DNA of 64,000 nucleotides from Cytophagaceae bacterium (GTDB lineage Bacteria; Bacteroidota; Bacteroidia; Cytophagales; Cytophagaceae): NCBI GenBank assembly GCA_025455005.1, contig JALONH010000007.1, positions 1 to 64,000 of the forward strand, read 5' to 3'. Shown piece by piece: positions 1 to 7,921 of this stretch (position 1 is its first letter; each line of letters starts with the position of its first letter). The notes under the pieces were generated by a model. It saw only the letters and a program-made list of their open reading frames with translations, ran no database searches and was not told where the DNA came from. The position numbers and the translations under genes were made by a program.

Positions 1-98
1 GGTCTTTATGCCACCTCTCTTCGAAAGAAAAATTACTAATTGATGGGTTTGAAAATTTTAAGCGAAATTTACAGCTTTACATAGGAACCCGTGTTAGC
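1..98 (-). repeat. partial attC-like recombination site (left edge)
   Basis: Read on the minus strand, the exported VOC gene is followed by GCTAAC (positions 98-93) and then GGGTTCCTATGTAAAGC, which would be the first arm of an integron attC-type hairpin. The matching arm and closing GTTAGC would lie at or beyond the window edge; bases 1-15 (GGTCTTTATGCCACC) are only a weak partner. The call rests on analogy with the complete element at 1001-1130. It cannot be confirmed without the upstream sequence. Confidence 0.45.
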
Positions 99-133
99 AG
101 CAGTGCATTATTATTAGCATATTAATGTCTCCA

Positions 134-988
134 TTATTGAACGAGTTGAATGTACGGATTTAAATTAGTGACACCATGCTTCCCTGTATGCTCACATTTA
201 ATTGTAAATGATTTTGTAGTAGATAAACTTTTTTTAAAATAAGAATTAATTCTCGCCACTTCTTGTAGTTTCAAAGTAATGTTTCCTATTTTGAAGTAGG
301 CAGTTTTTTGTCCGCTTTTTGATTCAATATCAGGAGAAATTTGGTAGAGCAGCGTATATATTTCTATGTATTCGTCAATAGCTATTGTTTCTACTACAAT
401 GCTATCAATCGCAACTGCTTTATTTTTATGTTCTACAAATATTGAATCGCTTAATCTACTCGGAGTGTAGTCGCCAATGATAAATGGAAGGTCATAAGGT
501 TTGGTTCCAATTAACTCCCATTGGATTTTAACGCTGTCATTTCTATGTCTTGAAAATCGCACTGGTTTGTCAACAATAAATTTGTTTTTATTAAGATGTT
601 TATAGGTATTTTCAAGATTGTCAGAATACAAACTATAATTAAAAAAACCTTCTCGTATTTTGGAAAACGCAGTTATTCTATCCTTCATTATTCCAAAAAT
701 TGCAGTAAAGCGTAAAGAGTTAAAAATCTTCCAAAGTTTGGGAAAACGATCTTTTCCAACTAATTCTATTGCTGTTCCATCTTTTAAAAAGATTAAAGCA
801 TTTAATGATGTTTCTTCCTCTCCGCCATACACAACATTAAAGCCATAGGATTCATACTGCCTTTTGGCTGAGTCAAGATTGTCGACAGCAATAAGCAAAT
901 GGTCAATTTTCAAATTTGTTGTTCTCACTGTGTCTTGAGCGTTTAGCCCACTAACTAATGTTAATAATATTACGATGAACTTTGTCAT
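134..988 (-). CDS. exported VOC (glyoxalase-like) superfamily protein
   Basis: 284 residues. A hydrophobic N-terminus ending near SGLNAQD (about residues 1-18) looks like a Sec signal peptide, so the protein is probably periplasmic. From about residue 26 (KIDHLLIAVDNLDSAKRQYESYG) it matches the start of a vicinal-oxygen-chelate domain; INGxVxL-type beta segments recur near residues 60-75, and a second half (about 190-265) may be a degenerate second module. Substrate unknown; the family includes glyoxalases, dioxygenases and antibiotic-binding proteins. The ATG lies only 12 bases after the boundary motif GTTAGC (1006-1001, minus strand), the compact layout of an integron gene cassette. The ends of the unit form an imperfect 15-base inverted repeat beginning GTTAGCAGCA. 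Family fairly sure, function not. Confidence 0.75.
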   Translation of the reverse strand: MTKFIVILLTLVSGLNAQDTVRTTNLKIDHLLIAVDNLDSAKRQYESYGFNVVYGGEEETSLNALIFLKDGTAIELVGKDRFPKLWKIFNSLRFTAIFGIMKDRITAFSKIREGFFNYSLYSDNLENTYKHLNKNKFIVDKPVRFSRHRNDSVKIQWELIGTKPYDLPFIIGDYTPSRLSDSIFVEHKNKAVAIDSIVVETIAIDEYIEIYTLLYQISPDIESKSGQKTAYFKIGNITLKLQEVARINSYFKKSLSTTKSFTIKCEHTGKHGVTNLNPYIQLVQ

Positions 989-1000
989 GATTGCATTGCT

Positions 1001-1130
1001 GCTAACGGTTTAGGGCTTTGCGTTCGGGCGGGTTTCGGGGCACAAAACTGTCAACCTGCACTGAACTTGAATAGAAGCACAAAGCTCCAAGTTTGAACGT
1101 CACCCCGCCTGACGCAAAACCCATGTTAGC
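1001..1130 (-). repeat. attC-like integron recombination site
   Basis: A 130-base imperfect palindrome bounded by GCTAAC and GTTAGC. The outer arms, GGGCTTTGCGTTCGGGCGGG (1013-1032) and CCCGCCTGACGCAAAACCC (1104-1122), pair over most of their length with one arm a base longer, which leaves an unpaired base as in attC sites. An inner pair, AACTTG (1064-1069) with CAAGTT (1088-1093), could form the apical stem. It separates two VOC units in the same orientation and starts 23 bases after the stop of the upstream unit. These are the expected features of attC (AAC and GTT core triplets, bulged hairpin). No covariance model was run. Confidence 0.65.
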
Positions 1131-1152
1131 GGGTCGTTGTTCTCTTGTCCAC

Positions 1153-1527
1153 TTATTCTGAGTCACTTTGTTGTAGATTAAAAACTGTTCCAGCAGGGTC
1201 TTGAATCCAGTGCATATTATTTGGTAGCTCTTCTATTTCGTCACAAGTTTCTATTCCGTTTTCTTTTAAATATATTGTTGCTTCTGCTACGTTTGGAACA
1301 ATAAGTTGCAACCAAGTTTCCGAATGAGTATAGTTGTCAACGCAGTCTAACCAAAGTATGTTGTTACCAAACTTAACTTGATGTGTCCTTGAAACTGTCG
1401 GGTTTCTAATTGGCTTTTCTTCTACTTCAAATTTCAATATGTCCCTGTGAAACGCTAAGGTCTTGTCGTACTTATTTTTTGGAATTTTTACGGCAATATT
1501 AATGCCACCTTCAAATTTTGTATCCAT
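1153..1527 (-). CDS. VOC family protein
   Basis: 124 residues, a single-domain vicinal-oxygen-chelate protein. It begins with a beta strand followed by the helix typical of the fold (INIAVKIPKNKYDKTLAFHR) and ends with IQDPAGTVFNLQQ, the usual closing strand that follows a conserved Asp-Pro-Gly turn. No signal peptide; cytoplasmic. It lies 4 bases after the stop of the upstream VOC gene, so the two are co-transcribed in one cassette-like unit and could act as a pair. Metal ligands cannot be assigned with confidence. Substrate unknown; glyoxalase, bleomycin-type resistance and dioxygenase roles are all possible for this fold. Confidence 0.8.
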   Translation of the reverse strand: MDTKFEGGINIAVKIPKNKYDKTLAFHRDILKFEVEEKPIRNPTVSRTHQVKFGNNILWLDCVDNYTHSETWLQLIVPNVAEATIYLKENGIETCDEIEELPNNMHWIQDPAGTVFNLQQSDSE

Positions 1528-1531
1528 TACT

Positions 1532-1903
1532 TTATTCTGAAATTATTAAATAGTAGTTGTCCAAGTCTCTCAAAGTAAACTGTTGTTGTCCCGAATTTTC
1601 ATTCAGATGAGGCTCTTGTTCAAAGTTAAGATTAAGTTTTGTTGCCTTGTCCCACACTTTTTTTAAGTCCGAGACCCTAAAATACAAAATGAGACCGTTA
1701 CCAACTCCAATGCTTGGGTCTTTCATTGTTGGGTGGTCGTGTTCGTCCCAACGATGAAGGCAAAGGATAACTTCTCCTTTTTGGTTTGCTAACATTTCAA
1801 AATTGTCGCCACCGTGATTACTTTTTAAGTTCAGCAAGTCACGGTACCATTTGGAGGTTTTAGCAACGTCTTTTACAGCAATTATGGTTTCTAATCTTGT
1901 CAT
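1532..1903 (-). CDS. VOC family protein
   Basis: 123 residues, one VOC domain. The start (MTRLETIIAVKDVAKTSKWY) has the strand-helix opening of the glyoxalase/bleomycin-resistance fold, LYFRVSDLKKVWDKA is the second-half repeat, and FTLRDLDNYYLIISE is the closing strand. No signal peptide. First gene after the boundary GTTAGC at 1944-1939 (minus strand), with a leader of about 35 bases. It is followed after 4 bases by a second VOC gene, so this unit carries two. VOC proteins are frequent passengers of integron cassettes (established knowledge), which agrees with the flanking elements. Substrate not predictable. Confidence 0.82.
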   Translation of the reverse strand: MTRLETIIAVKDVAKTSKWYRDLLNLKSNHGGDNFEMLANQKGEVILCLHRWDEHDHPTMKDPSIGVGNGLILYFRVSDLKKVWDKATKLNLNFEQEPHLNENSGQQQFTLRDLDNYYLIISE

Positions 1904-1950
1904 TCGTTTTGTTGTTGATGTCGTTCTTTACAATGACCGCTAACTATTCG

Positions 1951-1974
1951 ATACACGCACCCGGGTGCATGTAT
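1951..1974. repeat. 24-base palindrome at the edge of the cassette array
   Basis: ATACACGCAC followed by CCGGGTGCATGTAT. The central 12 bases (GCACCCGGGTGC) are a perfect palindrome, and the flanks ATACAC and ATGTAT pair with one mismatch. It begins 7 bases outside the last GCTAAC boundary motif. It could be a protein-binding site or mark the junction where the array meets the ordinary chromosome. Function unknown. Confidence 0.5.
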
Positions 1975-2239
1975 ATTTTATATGTCTTTCCTGTTTTATT
2001 GTATTGCCACAAAATATTCGAATTCCTAAAGGGTTTTGAGTACACCTTTTTCCTCCTTTTTAAAAGTATTATCCTTTGTTTTGCGTGCAATGTGTTTGTA
2101 AGCGCATCCTATTGAATTTTTTTAGGTGGAATAGTTCCAATGCAAGGAGTTTATCCTATACAACCGCCTATTTCATCCCTTATACAATCAATTTATTATA
2201 AAAATATTAAAGTTAAAAGTATAAAACGTCTCAATAAAC

Positions 2240-2279
2240 GTAAATATCCGATTATAACCGTTTATATCCGGATATTTAC
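2240..2279. repeat. inverted repeat GTAAATATCCG/CGGATATTTAC
   Basis: The 11-base arms at 2240-2250 and 2269-2279 are perfect complements around an 18-base loop. The element lies 10 bases from the next hairpin (2290-2326). On the minus strand it would lie downstream of the first hairpin in the transcript of the TPR gene. It may be a second, weaker terminator or a protein site. No T-run follows. Confidence 0.5.
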
Positions 2280-2289
2280 ACTTAATATA

Positions 2290-2326
2290 ACAACACCTGC
2301 AAGGGCTTAATCCTTGCAGGTGTTGT
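2290..2326 (-). terminator. hairpin terminator of the TPR gene
   Basis: A perfect 15-base stem (ACAACACCTGCAAGG / CCTTGCAGGTGTTGT) with a 7-base loop. It lies about 100 bases past the stop of the minus-strand TPR gene. On that strand it is followed by TTATATTAAG, a poor U-tract, so termination efficiency is uncertain, but the stem is the strongest in the region. Confidence 0.55.
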
Positions 2327-2428
2327 CTATCTGTTCGTCTATCTTTGGCGTCTTCTTCTTTATCCCTATTTCTCTTACTTCCTTTCCCTCTCTTCCTATC
2401 CCTGTTTCTCTCTCCCTCTCTCCCTTTC

Positions 2429-3577
2429 TTACTTCAAGTACGTCGCTCTCATTCGCGTCATCTCGGCAGAGATCATCTCCAGTCGCTTGCGCTCGGATAC
2501 ATCTTTTGTATGTTTCGACGCTCGTACATAATACACTTGCGTCTCACTCAATTTTTGTCCTAATGCTTGGCGTTGGGCATCTTTACTGATATCTACTACC
2601 AACGGTTTTCCTGTTTTATTATTCGCCCGCGCTGCACTATCCGCACTCACAATCGTTTTTTCTATCTTCTTCGCTTCTTGTATGCTCATAATCGCCATAT
2701 TGTAATTAGCAATGAAATGTAAACTGTCTTTGCTTAATACTTCTTTATAATTCGCTTTTGCTTTGTCGGGTTGTTTGAGTTTGTCGTATATCACGGCCAA
2801 CTGCACCGTATAATCCAAGTTGTTCGGATAACGGGCTTTTATCTTCTCTACGAGTTCAGCGGCTTCTTTCCCTCTGTTCATGCGCACCATCATATCCGCT
2901 CGTTGTAAAATTAAATCGACATTGTTCGGAAACAACTCCACCGCTTTATCGGAATATTGAAAGGCTTTGTCCGGGTGTTTTTCTCGATTAAACTCAATGT
3001 CAATCAATCGGTAATACGGATAAGGATTCTTGGATTTCAATTGCACTAACTTGGTACAATATTCTTTCACTAAATCCGGACTGTCCATTTCTTCGGATGC
3101 GTATAGGGCATACACAAAAGCTGTTGTATCATACGGATTGATTTGTTGGGCTTGGGTAAAATACCCCAAGGCATTAAAGTGATCGCCGTTTTCATACAAG
3201 CCTACGCCTTGGTTCACCACCATTTTATACACGTACGACAATTCATTTCTGGATTTGGAGGCAAACTCTCCCCCACTCGGATCTAATTCAACGGATTTTA
3301 AAAAAGCCGCAGAGGCTTCTTTTAATGGATTGGGATGTAAAGCTTGTATTTCTTTTTTGGAACTCTCATACATCGCTTTGTATATAACTCCTTTATAGTA
3401 CCACGTTTTGGATACGCCCATGGTTTTTTCGTGCACCACAGCCTTGTCGATTTCAATTTTTGCTTTGGCTATATCGCCTTGTTGTAAATACAAAGCGGCA
3501 TTGGTCAACGCACTATTTTGCCCAACCGCAAGGAAAACAGACCCTAAAAAGAAGATACTAAATATCCAACGTACCAT
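2429..3577 (-). CDS. secreted TPR-repeat protein
   Basis: About 382 residues from the preferred ATG at 3577 (MVRWIFSIFFLGS); an in-frame ATG 24 bases upstream gives 390. The N-terminus is a signal peptide ending near AVGQ. The rest is helical repeats of the tetratricopeptide type: an early one (AALYLQQGDIAKAKIEIDKA), then ALGYFTQAQQINPYDTTAF, KAFQYSDKAVELFPNNVDL and KAKANYKEVLSKDSLHFIAN, with the usual Pro near each repeat end. The C-terminus (about 320-390) is a charged helix. TPR proteins scaffold protein complexes; the partner is unknown. It probably sits in the periplasm. It has its own terminator hairpin and lies downstream of gyrA, separated by the gyrA terminator, so it is likely a single transcription unit. 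Confidence 0.85.
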   Translation of the reverse strand: MVRWIFSIFFLGSVFLAVGQNSALTNAALYLQQGDIAKAKIEIDKAVVHEKTMGVSKTWYYKGVIYKAMYESSKKEIQALHPNPLKEASAAFLKSVELDPSGGEFASKSRNELSYVYKMVVNQGVGLYENGDHFNALGYFTQAQQINPYDTTAFVYALYASEEMDSPDLVKEYCTKLVQLKSKNPYPYYRLIDIEFNREKHPDKAFQYSDKAVELFPNNVDLILQRADMMVRMNRGKEAAELVEKIKARYPNNLDYTVQLAVIYDKLKQPDKAKANYKEVLSKDSLHFIANYNMAIMSIQEAKKIEKTIVSADSAARANNKTGKPLVVDISKDAQRQALGQKLSETQVYYVRASKHTKDVSERKRLEMISAEMTRMRATYLK

Positions 3578-3611
3578 AAGTATAGTATTAATCTTATACA
3601 ATATATAAATA

Positions 3612-3647
3612 AAAAAGCCTATACAAAAGAATCTTGTATAGGCTTTT
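3612..3647 (-). terminator. intrinsic terminator of gyrA
   Basis: On the minus strand AAAAGCCTATACAA pairs with TTGTATAGGCTTTTT around a 7-base loop, and the 3' arm runs into a T-rich tract (TTTTTTATTTATATA). It is placed 18 bases after the gyrA stop. Confidence 0.85.
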
Positions 3648-3664
3648 CGATAAGCTAAAGAAAA

Positions 3665-6238
3665 TTATTCTTCTGTTGTTTCCTCTTCCGTTGTATCGTC
3701 CGGTGTTTCATCGTCCAATGCCGGTAACACATCCGCTTCATCCGGTTTGTGTAGTTCTGCGGTAATGGCTTCTTCGTCTCCTTCTACAACTTCAATCTTC
3801 GCTACAGAAGCGATTTCATCTCCTTCTTGTAATTTAATTAAGCGTACACCTTGTGTAGCACGTCCCATCACACGTAGGGAGGCAACGGCCATACGTATGG
3901 TAACGCCGGATTTATTAATAATCATTAATTGGTTGTCGTCGCTTACACCTAATATACTAACTAATAATCCTGTTTTATCCGTAATGTTAAGTGTCTTCAC
4001 TCCTTTACCACCTCGGTTGGTTACGCGGTAATCGTCAATATCGGAACGTTTACCATACCCTTTTTCTGACACTACCAACAAATTCATTTTAGGGTCGTTC
4101 ACCGCTACTAAACCTACTACTCTGTCCTCTGCACCGGCAAGGGTAACCCCTTTTACACCGGCTGCTGTTCTACCCATTGGGCGCACTTGGCTTTCGTTGA
4201 ATCGAATGGCTCTACCGGAACGTAAGGCGATAACCAATTCATCGCTACCGGAAGTTAACTTCACATCCAATAAGCGATCGCCTTCGTGAACCGTGATGGC
4301 ATTTATACCACCGGCTCTAGGTCTGGAATACGCTTCCAATGAGGTTTTCTTAATTGTACCTTGTTCGGTACACATCACCAAATAATTGTTGTTGATATAA
4401 TCGTCGTCTTCCAAGGTCTTCACGTTGATGACAGCGCGTACTCGGTCGCCCGACTCTATTTGTATCACGTTTTGAATGGCGCGTCCTTTGGATGTTTTCG
4501 ATCCTTCCGGAATTTCATACACTTTCAACCAAAATACTTTACCAAATTCGGTAAAGAATAATAAGTAGTTGTGGGTAGACGCCACAAAAATGTGCTCTGT
4601 GAAATCGGTTTCTTTGGAACCGGCACCTTTGGATCCTACACCACCACGGGTTTGAGTACGGTATTCAGTTAAGGCAGTACGTTTGATATACCCTTCGTGC
4701 GAAATGGTAATCACCATTTGCTCCTCCGGAATCATATCTTCCATCGTAATGTCGTCGGAAGCATGTACGATATCGGTTCTACGAACATCACCATACCGCT
4801 CGCGCATTTCCGTCAGTTCGTCTACGATGATTTGCATACGCAATTCTTTGCTGGCTAAAATTTCTTTTAAGCGAGCGATGAGTGCCATTACTTCTTCGAA
4901 TTCTTTTACAATCTTGTCGCGCTCCATGCCGGTCAGACGTTGCAAACGCAAGTCTAATACCGCTTTGGCTTGAATTTCGGACATTCCAAAATTACTCATC
5001 AAGCCGGTTTTGGCTTCTTCCGGATCGCGGGAGTTACGGATGAGTTTAATCACTTCATCCAAATGATCCAAGGCGATTAAATAACCTTGTAAAATATGTG
5101 CGCGTTTCTCGGCTTCGTTTAATTCGTATTGTGTTCTACGCGTTACGACTTCATGTCTGTGCTCTACAAAGTAGTGGATCAATTCTTTTAGGTTTAAGGT
5201 CATCGGACGACCTTTTACCAACGCTACATTGTTAACACCAAAAGAAGATTGTAACTGTGTGTATTTGTATAAGTTGTTTAATACAACATTCGAAATCGCA
5301 TCGCGTTTTAAATCAAACACTACACGTAATCCGTCTCGATCGGATTCATCGCGAATATCACTTATGCCTTCGATTTTTTTCTCGTTCACCAAACCGGCAA
5401 TTTTCTCAATCATGGCAGCTTTGTTGACCATGTAAGGAATTTCCGTTACTATAATTTGTTCTTTACCGTTTTTATTGGTTTCAATGGTGGCTTTTGAACG
5501 GATAACGATACGACCTCTTCCGGTTTCTAAAGCAGAACGAATACCGTTTACTCCATAAATAGTACCGCCGGTTGGGAAGTCCGGTCCTTTTACGTACTGC
5601 ATCAATTCCAATATCGTTAACTCCGGATTTTTGATATACGCAATGACGCCATCGCATACTTCTGTTAAGTTATGCGGCGCCATATTAGTGGCCATCCCTA
5701 CAGCAATACCCGATGTACCGTTAATCAATAGATTCGGTACTTTTGCCGGTAATACAGTCGGTTCTTCTAAGGAATCATCAAAGTTGGGTTGGAAGTCTAC
5801 CGTATCTTTATTGATATCAGATAACATTTCTTCCGCAATTCGTTTTAAACGCGCTTCGGTATACCGCATGGCAGCCGGAGAATCGCCGTCTATGGAACCA
5901 AAGTTACCTTGACCGTCTACCATTGGGTAGCGTAAGGACCAAGGCTGCGCCATACGAACCATTGTATCGTATACAGAGGCATCACCATGTGGGTGGTACT
6001 TTCCTAATACCTCCCCTACGATTCTAGCTGATTTTTTATAAGGTTTGTTGTAATTAACACCGAGTTCCTCCATCCCAAAAAGTACCCGTCGGTGAACCGG
6101 TTTAAGACCGTCGCGCACATCGGGTAATGCCCGGGATACAATAACCGACATAGAATAGTCGATATAAGCACCGCGCATTTCATCTTCAATATTTATCGGG
6201 ATGATGTTCGTCCCACCTGAAATCGGTTGATCAGACAT
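3665..6238 (-). CDS. gyrA: DNA gyrase subunit A
   Basis: 857 residues, normal length. It is the breakage-reunion subunit of gyrase, which introduces negative supercoils with GyrB. The active-site Tyr is Y126 in [10 protein letters not shown]. The quinolone region reads [10 protein letters not shown] (82-91). The C-terminal pinwheel domain begins after about residue 500 and contains a GyrA-box-like [10 protein letters not shown] (529-538), which separates it from the ParC at 29510. The tail is very acidic. The position equal to E. coli Ser83 is Ala87 here, the residue that weakens fluoroquinolone binding in other bacteria. The gene follows a divergent gap shared with tRNA-Thr and ends in a clear terminator; gyrB is not in the window. 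Confidence 0.97.
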   Translation of the reverse strand: MSDQPISGGTNIIPINIEDEMRGAYIDYSMSVIVSRALPDVRDGLKPVHRRVLFGMEELGVNYNKPYKKSARIVGEVLGKYHPHGDASVYDTMVRMAQPWSLRYPMVDGQGNFGSIDGDSPAAMRYTEARLKRIAEEMLSDINKDTVDFQPNFDDSLEEPTVLPAKVPNLLINGTSGIAVGMATNMAPHNLTEVCDGVIAYIKNPELTILELMQYVKGPDFPTGGTIYGVNGIRSALETGRGRIVIRSKATIETNKNGKEQIIVTEIPYMVNKAAMIEKIAGLVNEKKIEGISDIRDESDRDGLRVVFDLKRDAISNVVLNNLYKYTQLQSSFGVNNVALVKGRPMTLNLKELIHYFVEHRHEVVTRRTQYELNEAEKRAHILQGYLIALDHLDEVIKLIRNSRDPEEAKTGLMSNFGMSEIQAKAVLDLRLQRLTGMERDKIVKEFEEVMALIARLKEILASKELRMQIIVDELTEMRERYGDVRRTDIVHASDDITMEDMIPEEQMVITISHEGYIKRTALTEYRTQTRGGVGSKGAGSKETDFTEHIFVASTHNYLLFFTEFGKVFWLKVYEIPEGSKTSKGRAIQNVIQIESGDRVRAVINVKTLEDDDYINNNYLVMCTEQGTIKKTSLEAYSRPRAGGINAITVHEGDRLLDVKLTSGSDELVIALRSGRAIRFNESQVRPMGRTAAGVKGVTLAGAEDRVVGLVAVNDPKMNLLVVSEKGYGKRSDIDDYRVTNRGGKGVKTLNITDKTGLLVSILGVSDDNQLMIINKSGVTIRMAVASLRVMGRATQGVRLIKLQEGDEIASVAKIEVVEGDEEAITAELHKPDEADVLPALDDETPDDTTEEETTEE

Positions 6239-6374
6239 AGTTTAAAATTTTTTACTAAGAATTTAACTATTAAAAATACTAAAAAAGTCCCGTTTATCCT
6301 TGGATGTAAAGGCCTTAAACCATGAAAAGTTTTCTACAGTGGATAAACTATTTTGAAAAATTTTTGATAGAGAA

Positions 6375-6405
6375 TTTGCAGATAAAATTTTGACTTGTAT
6401 ATTTG
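6375..6405 (+). promoter_or_regulatory. Bacteroidota-type promoter of tRNA-Thr
   Basis: TTTG (6375-6378), a 19-base spacer and TATATTTG (6398-6405) match the -33 TTTG / -7 TAnnTTTG consensus of the phylum's primary sigma factor. The expected start of transcription is about 20-25 bases before the tRNA. Confidence 0.8.
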
Positions 6406-6429
6406 CAATCCCATTCAGAAACAACATCT

Positions 6430-6507
<78 letters not shown>

Positions 6508-6512
6508 CGCAA

Positions 6513-6539
6513 GAGTACAGAAATGTACTCTTTTTTTTT
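6513..6539 (+). terminator. terminator after tRNA-Thr
   Basis: GAGTACA, a GAAA loop, TGTACTC, then nine T residues: a textbook intrinsic terminator 5 bases after the tRNA. Confidence 0.92.
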
Positions 6540-6541
6540 GC

Positions 6542-7921
6542 TCATTTTCGTTCTTCTATCGGTCGTTCCCAACCATAAATTCGCTGGTGTACTTCATCCG
6601 GTCGCTCCCAAGCGTTTTGATATTCCTCTGTCAGGTGCAACAACCCCCACCCTTTTTTCCACGCAGCGTACGTCATACTGTCCCAATGTAAAATTTCTCT
6701 TTCGTATTGTACGGTATAAAAAAGTCCATAGAGCGTAAAGAACAGCAGTACGGCCCGACCAACATACAAGCGCCCTATCGTTCTAGCCGATTCTATCCAC
6801 GATAGACTACTCGCTAAACCTAAGGCGAACCAGGGATAAATGTCCACTAAGGGCCGGGCACTCAAACTCCCGCCGTACCACCAATTCCACCAGCTAAAGG
6901 TAATATACAGATACAATGGTATCAAAGTGACGAAAGCGATGCGCCACTTTGGTTCTTGCTGTACCAACCGGAACATACCTATACAAGCAACGAACATACA
7001 AGGGGTATACACCCACCATCCTTTTCTAAATCCAACTAAGCCCTCCACAACATGCGGATGTAAGAAAAAAAAGCGTTCGCCTTCATAGGACCAATACAAG
7101 GGAGATCCGGTGACTGTATACCAATACGCCCCTTGTATTCCCATACACACCATCAAAGGCAGGACTAAAGGGATCCATTCTCGACGGGGCAACATCCAAA
7201 AGCGTAAGTGGGACAACACCTCTTTACCGGAGGAAGCAGGATATAAGAGGAATAGCAATATCCAAAGAGCATTCGTAGGACGTATCCAACTAATACAACC
7301 AATCGCTATTCCGGCATACCATAGATACTGAAACGTTTTCGTTTTGTTGTATTGAAAGACATACCAAGTAAAGAGTGCACACAGAGCAGCGTTGTATACA
7401 TGTGGCATGACTTCTACAAACGCGTAATAATAGAAGTTTGTCCCTAACACCAATATAACTAAGGTCAACACTACCACACGTTCGGAGAAATCGAACGCTA
7501 TCAACAGTTTTCGACTATACCACAAGGCTATGCCGGCATAAAAGAGCAACGAAAGTTGTAAGCCGATACTGTACACCGGCGAATAACCATTGGGAGGACC
7601 AAGAGAAGGAATTAGATGCGCTATTCCATGGGCTATGAAAAAGAATGGCGCGTAAAGAAACGCTAAGCCTCCACTCATTTTAATGATGCGTTGTCCCTTA
7701 GTTGTTTTGTAATCCCATACTTTGTCTTGATAGAAGTCCGCTTTTGTATCAATAAACGTTAGTCGGACATCTTTTTCAATAAACAAAGCAGGTAGATAGA
7801 GGTAATAATGTTTGACATCCCAAACGATGACACTCCTCTCCCATCTACGAGTTATGGTGATACTACAGAGTAAGACGAGTAGTAACATCCATACTGTATA
7901 GTAGGAATAATTACGCTTCAT
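6542..7921 (-). CDS. multi-pass membrane protein, GT-C-like glycosyltransferase candidate
   Basis: 459 residues with about ten predicted membrane helices (for example YTVWMLLLVLLCSITI near the N-terminus, and VVVLTLVILVLGTNFYYYAF). The first loop carries a WDVKHYYLYLPAL segment, with Asp in the place where GT-C enzymes keep a catalytic acid (inference). A second large loop follows WYTVTGSPLYWSYEGERFFF. The layout resembles dolichol- or undecaprenyl-phosphate-sugar dependent transferases (PMT/ArnT-like). The start overlaps the end of the family-9 glycosyltransferase gene by 11 bases, so the two are translated together and probably act on the same surface polysaccharide or lipid. No specific donor or acceptor can be named. 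It could also be a plain membrane protein of unknown role. Confidence 0.7.
   Translation of the reverse strand: MKRNYSYYTVWMLLLVLLCSITITRRWERSVIVWDVKHYYLYLPALFIEKDVRLTFIDTKADFYQDKVWDYKTTKGQRIIKMSGGLAFLYAPFFFIAHGIAHLIPSLGPPNGYSPVYSIGLQLSLLFYAGIALWYSRKLLIAFDFSERVVVLTLVILVLGTNFYYYAFVEVMPHVYNAALCALFTWYVFQYNKTKTFQYLWYAGIAIGCISWIRPTNALWILLFLLYPASSGKEVLSHLRFWMLPRREWIPLVLPLMVCMGIQGAYWYTVTGSPLYWSYEGERFFFLHPHVVEGLVGFRKGWWVYTPCMFVACIGMFRLVQQEPKWRIAFVTLIPLYLYITFSWWNWWYGGSLSARPLVDIYPWFALGLASSLSWIESARTIGRLYVGRAVLLFFTLYGLFYTVQYEREILHWDSMTYAAWKKGWGLLHLTEEYQNAWERPDEVHQRIYGWERPIEERK

Larger units (their letters stand above)
1975..2428. other. non-coding stretch between cassette array and TPR gene
   Basis: No credible gene; the open frames here are hydrophobic or low-complexity and have no recognisable start context. 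The stretch contains an AT-rich part (1975-2239), two hairpins (2240-2279 and 2290-2326) and a polypyrimidine tract (2353-2435, plus strand). An integrase gene would be expected about here if the array were a complete integron read from this side; none is present. Confidence 0.7.

Noticed and set aside
1897-2115. Open frame of 72 residues on the plus strand next to the array
   Set aside because: Hydrophobic low-complexity product, no recognisable family, and it starts inside the opposite VOC gene.
2314-2589. Ser/Pro/Leu-rich open frames on the plus strand
   Set aside because: They are only the translation of the polypyrimidine tract and of the antisense of the TPR gene.
6338-6346. DnaA-box-like AGTGGATAA in the gyrA upstream gap, and a perfect TTATCCACA at 34442-34450 upstream of parE
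   Set aside because: Single isolated boxes, no cluster, no AT-rich unwinding region and no dnaA or dnaN neighbour, so no origin is claimed. Their presence before two topoisomerase genes is noted only as a curiosity.
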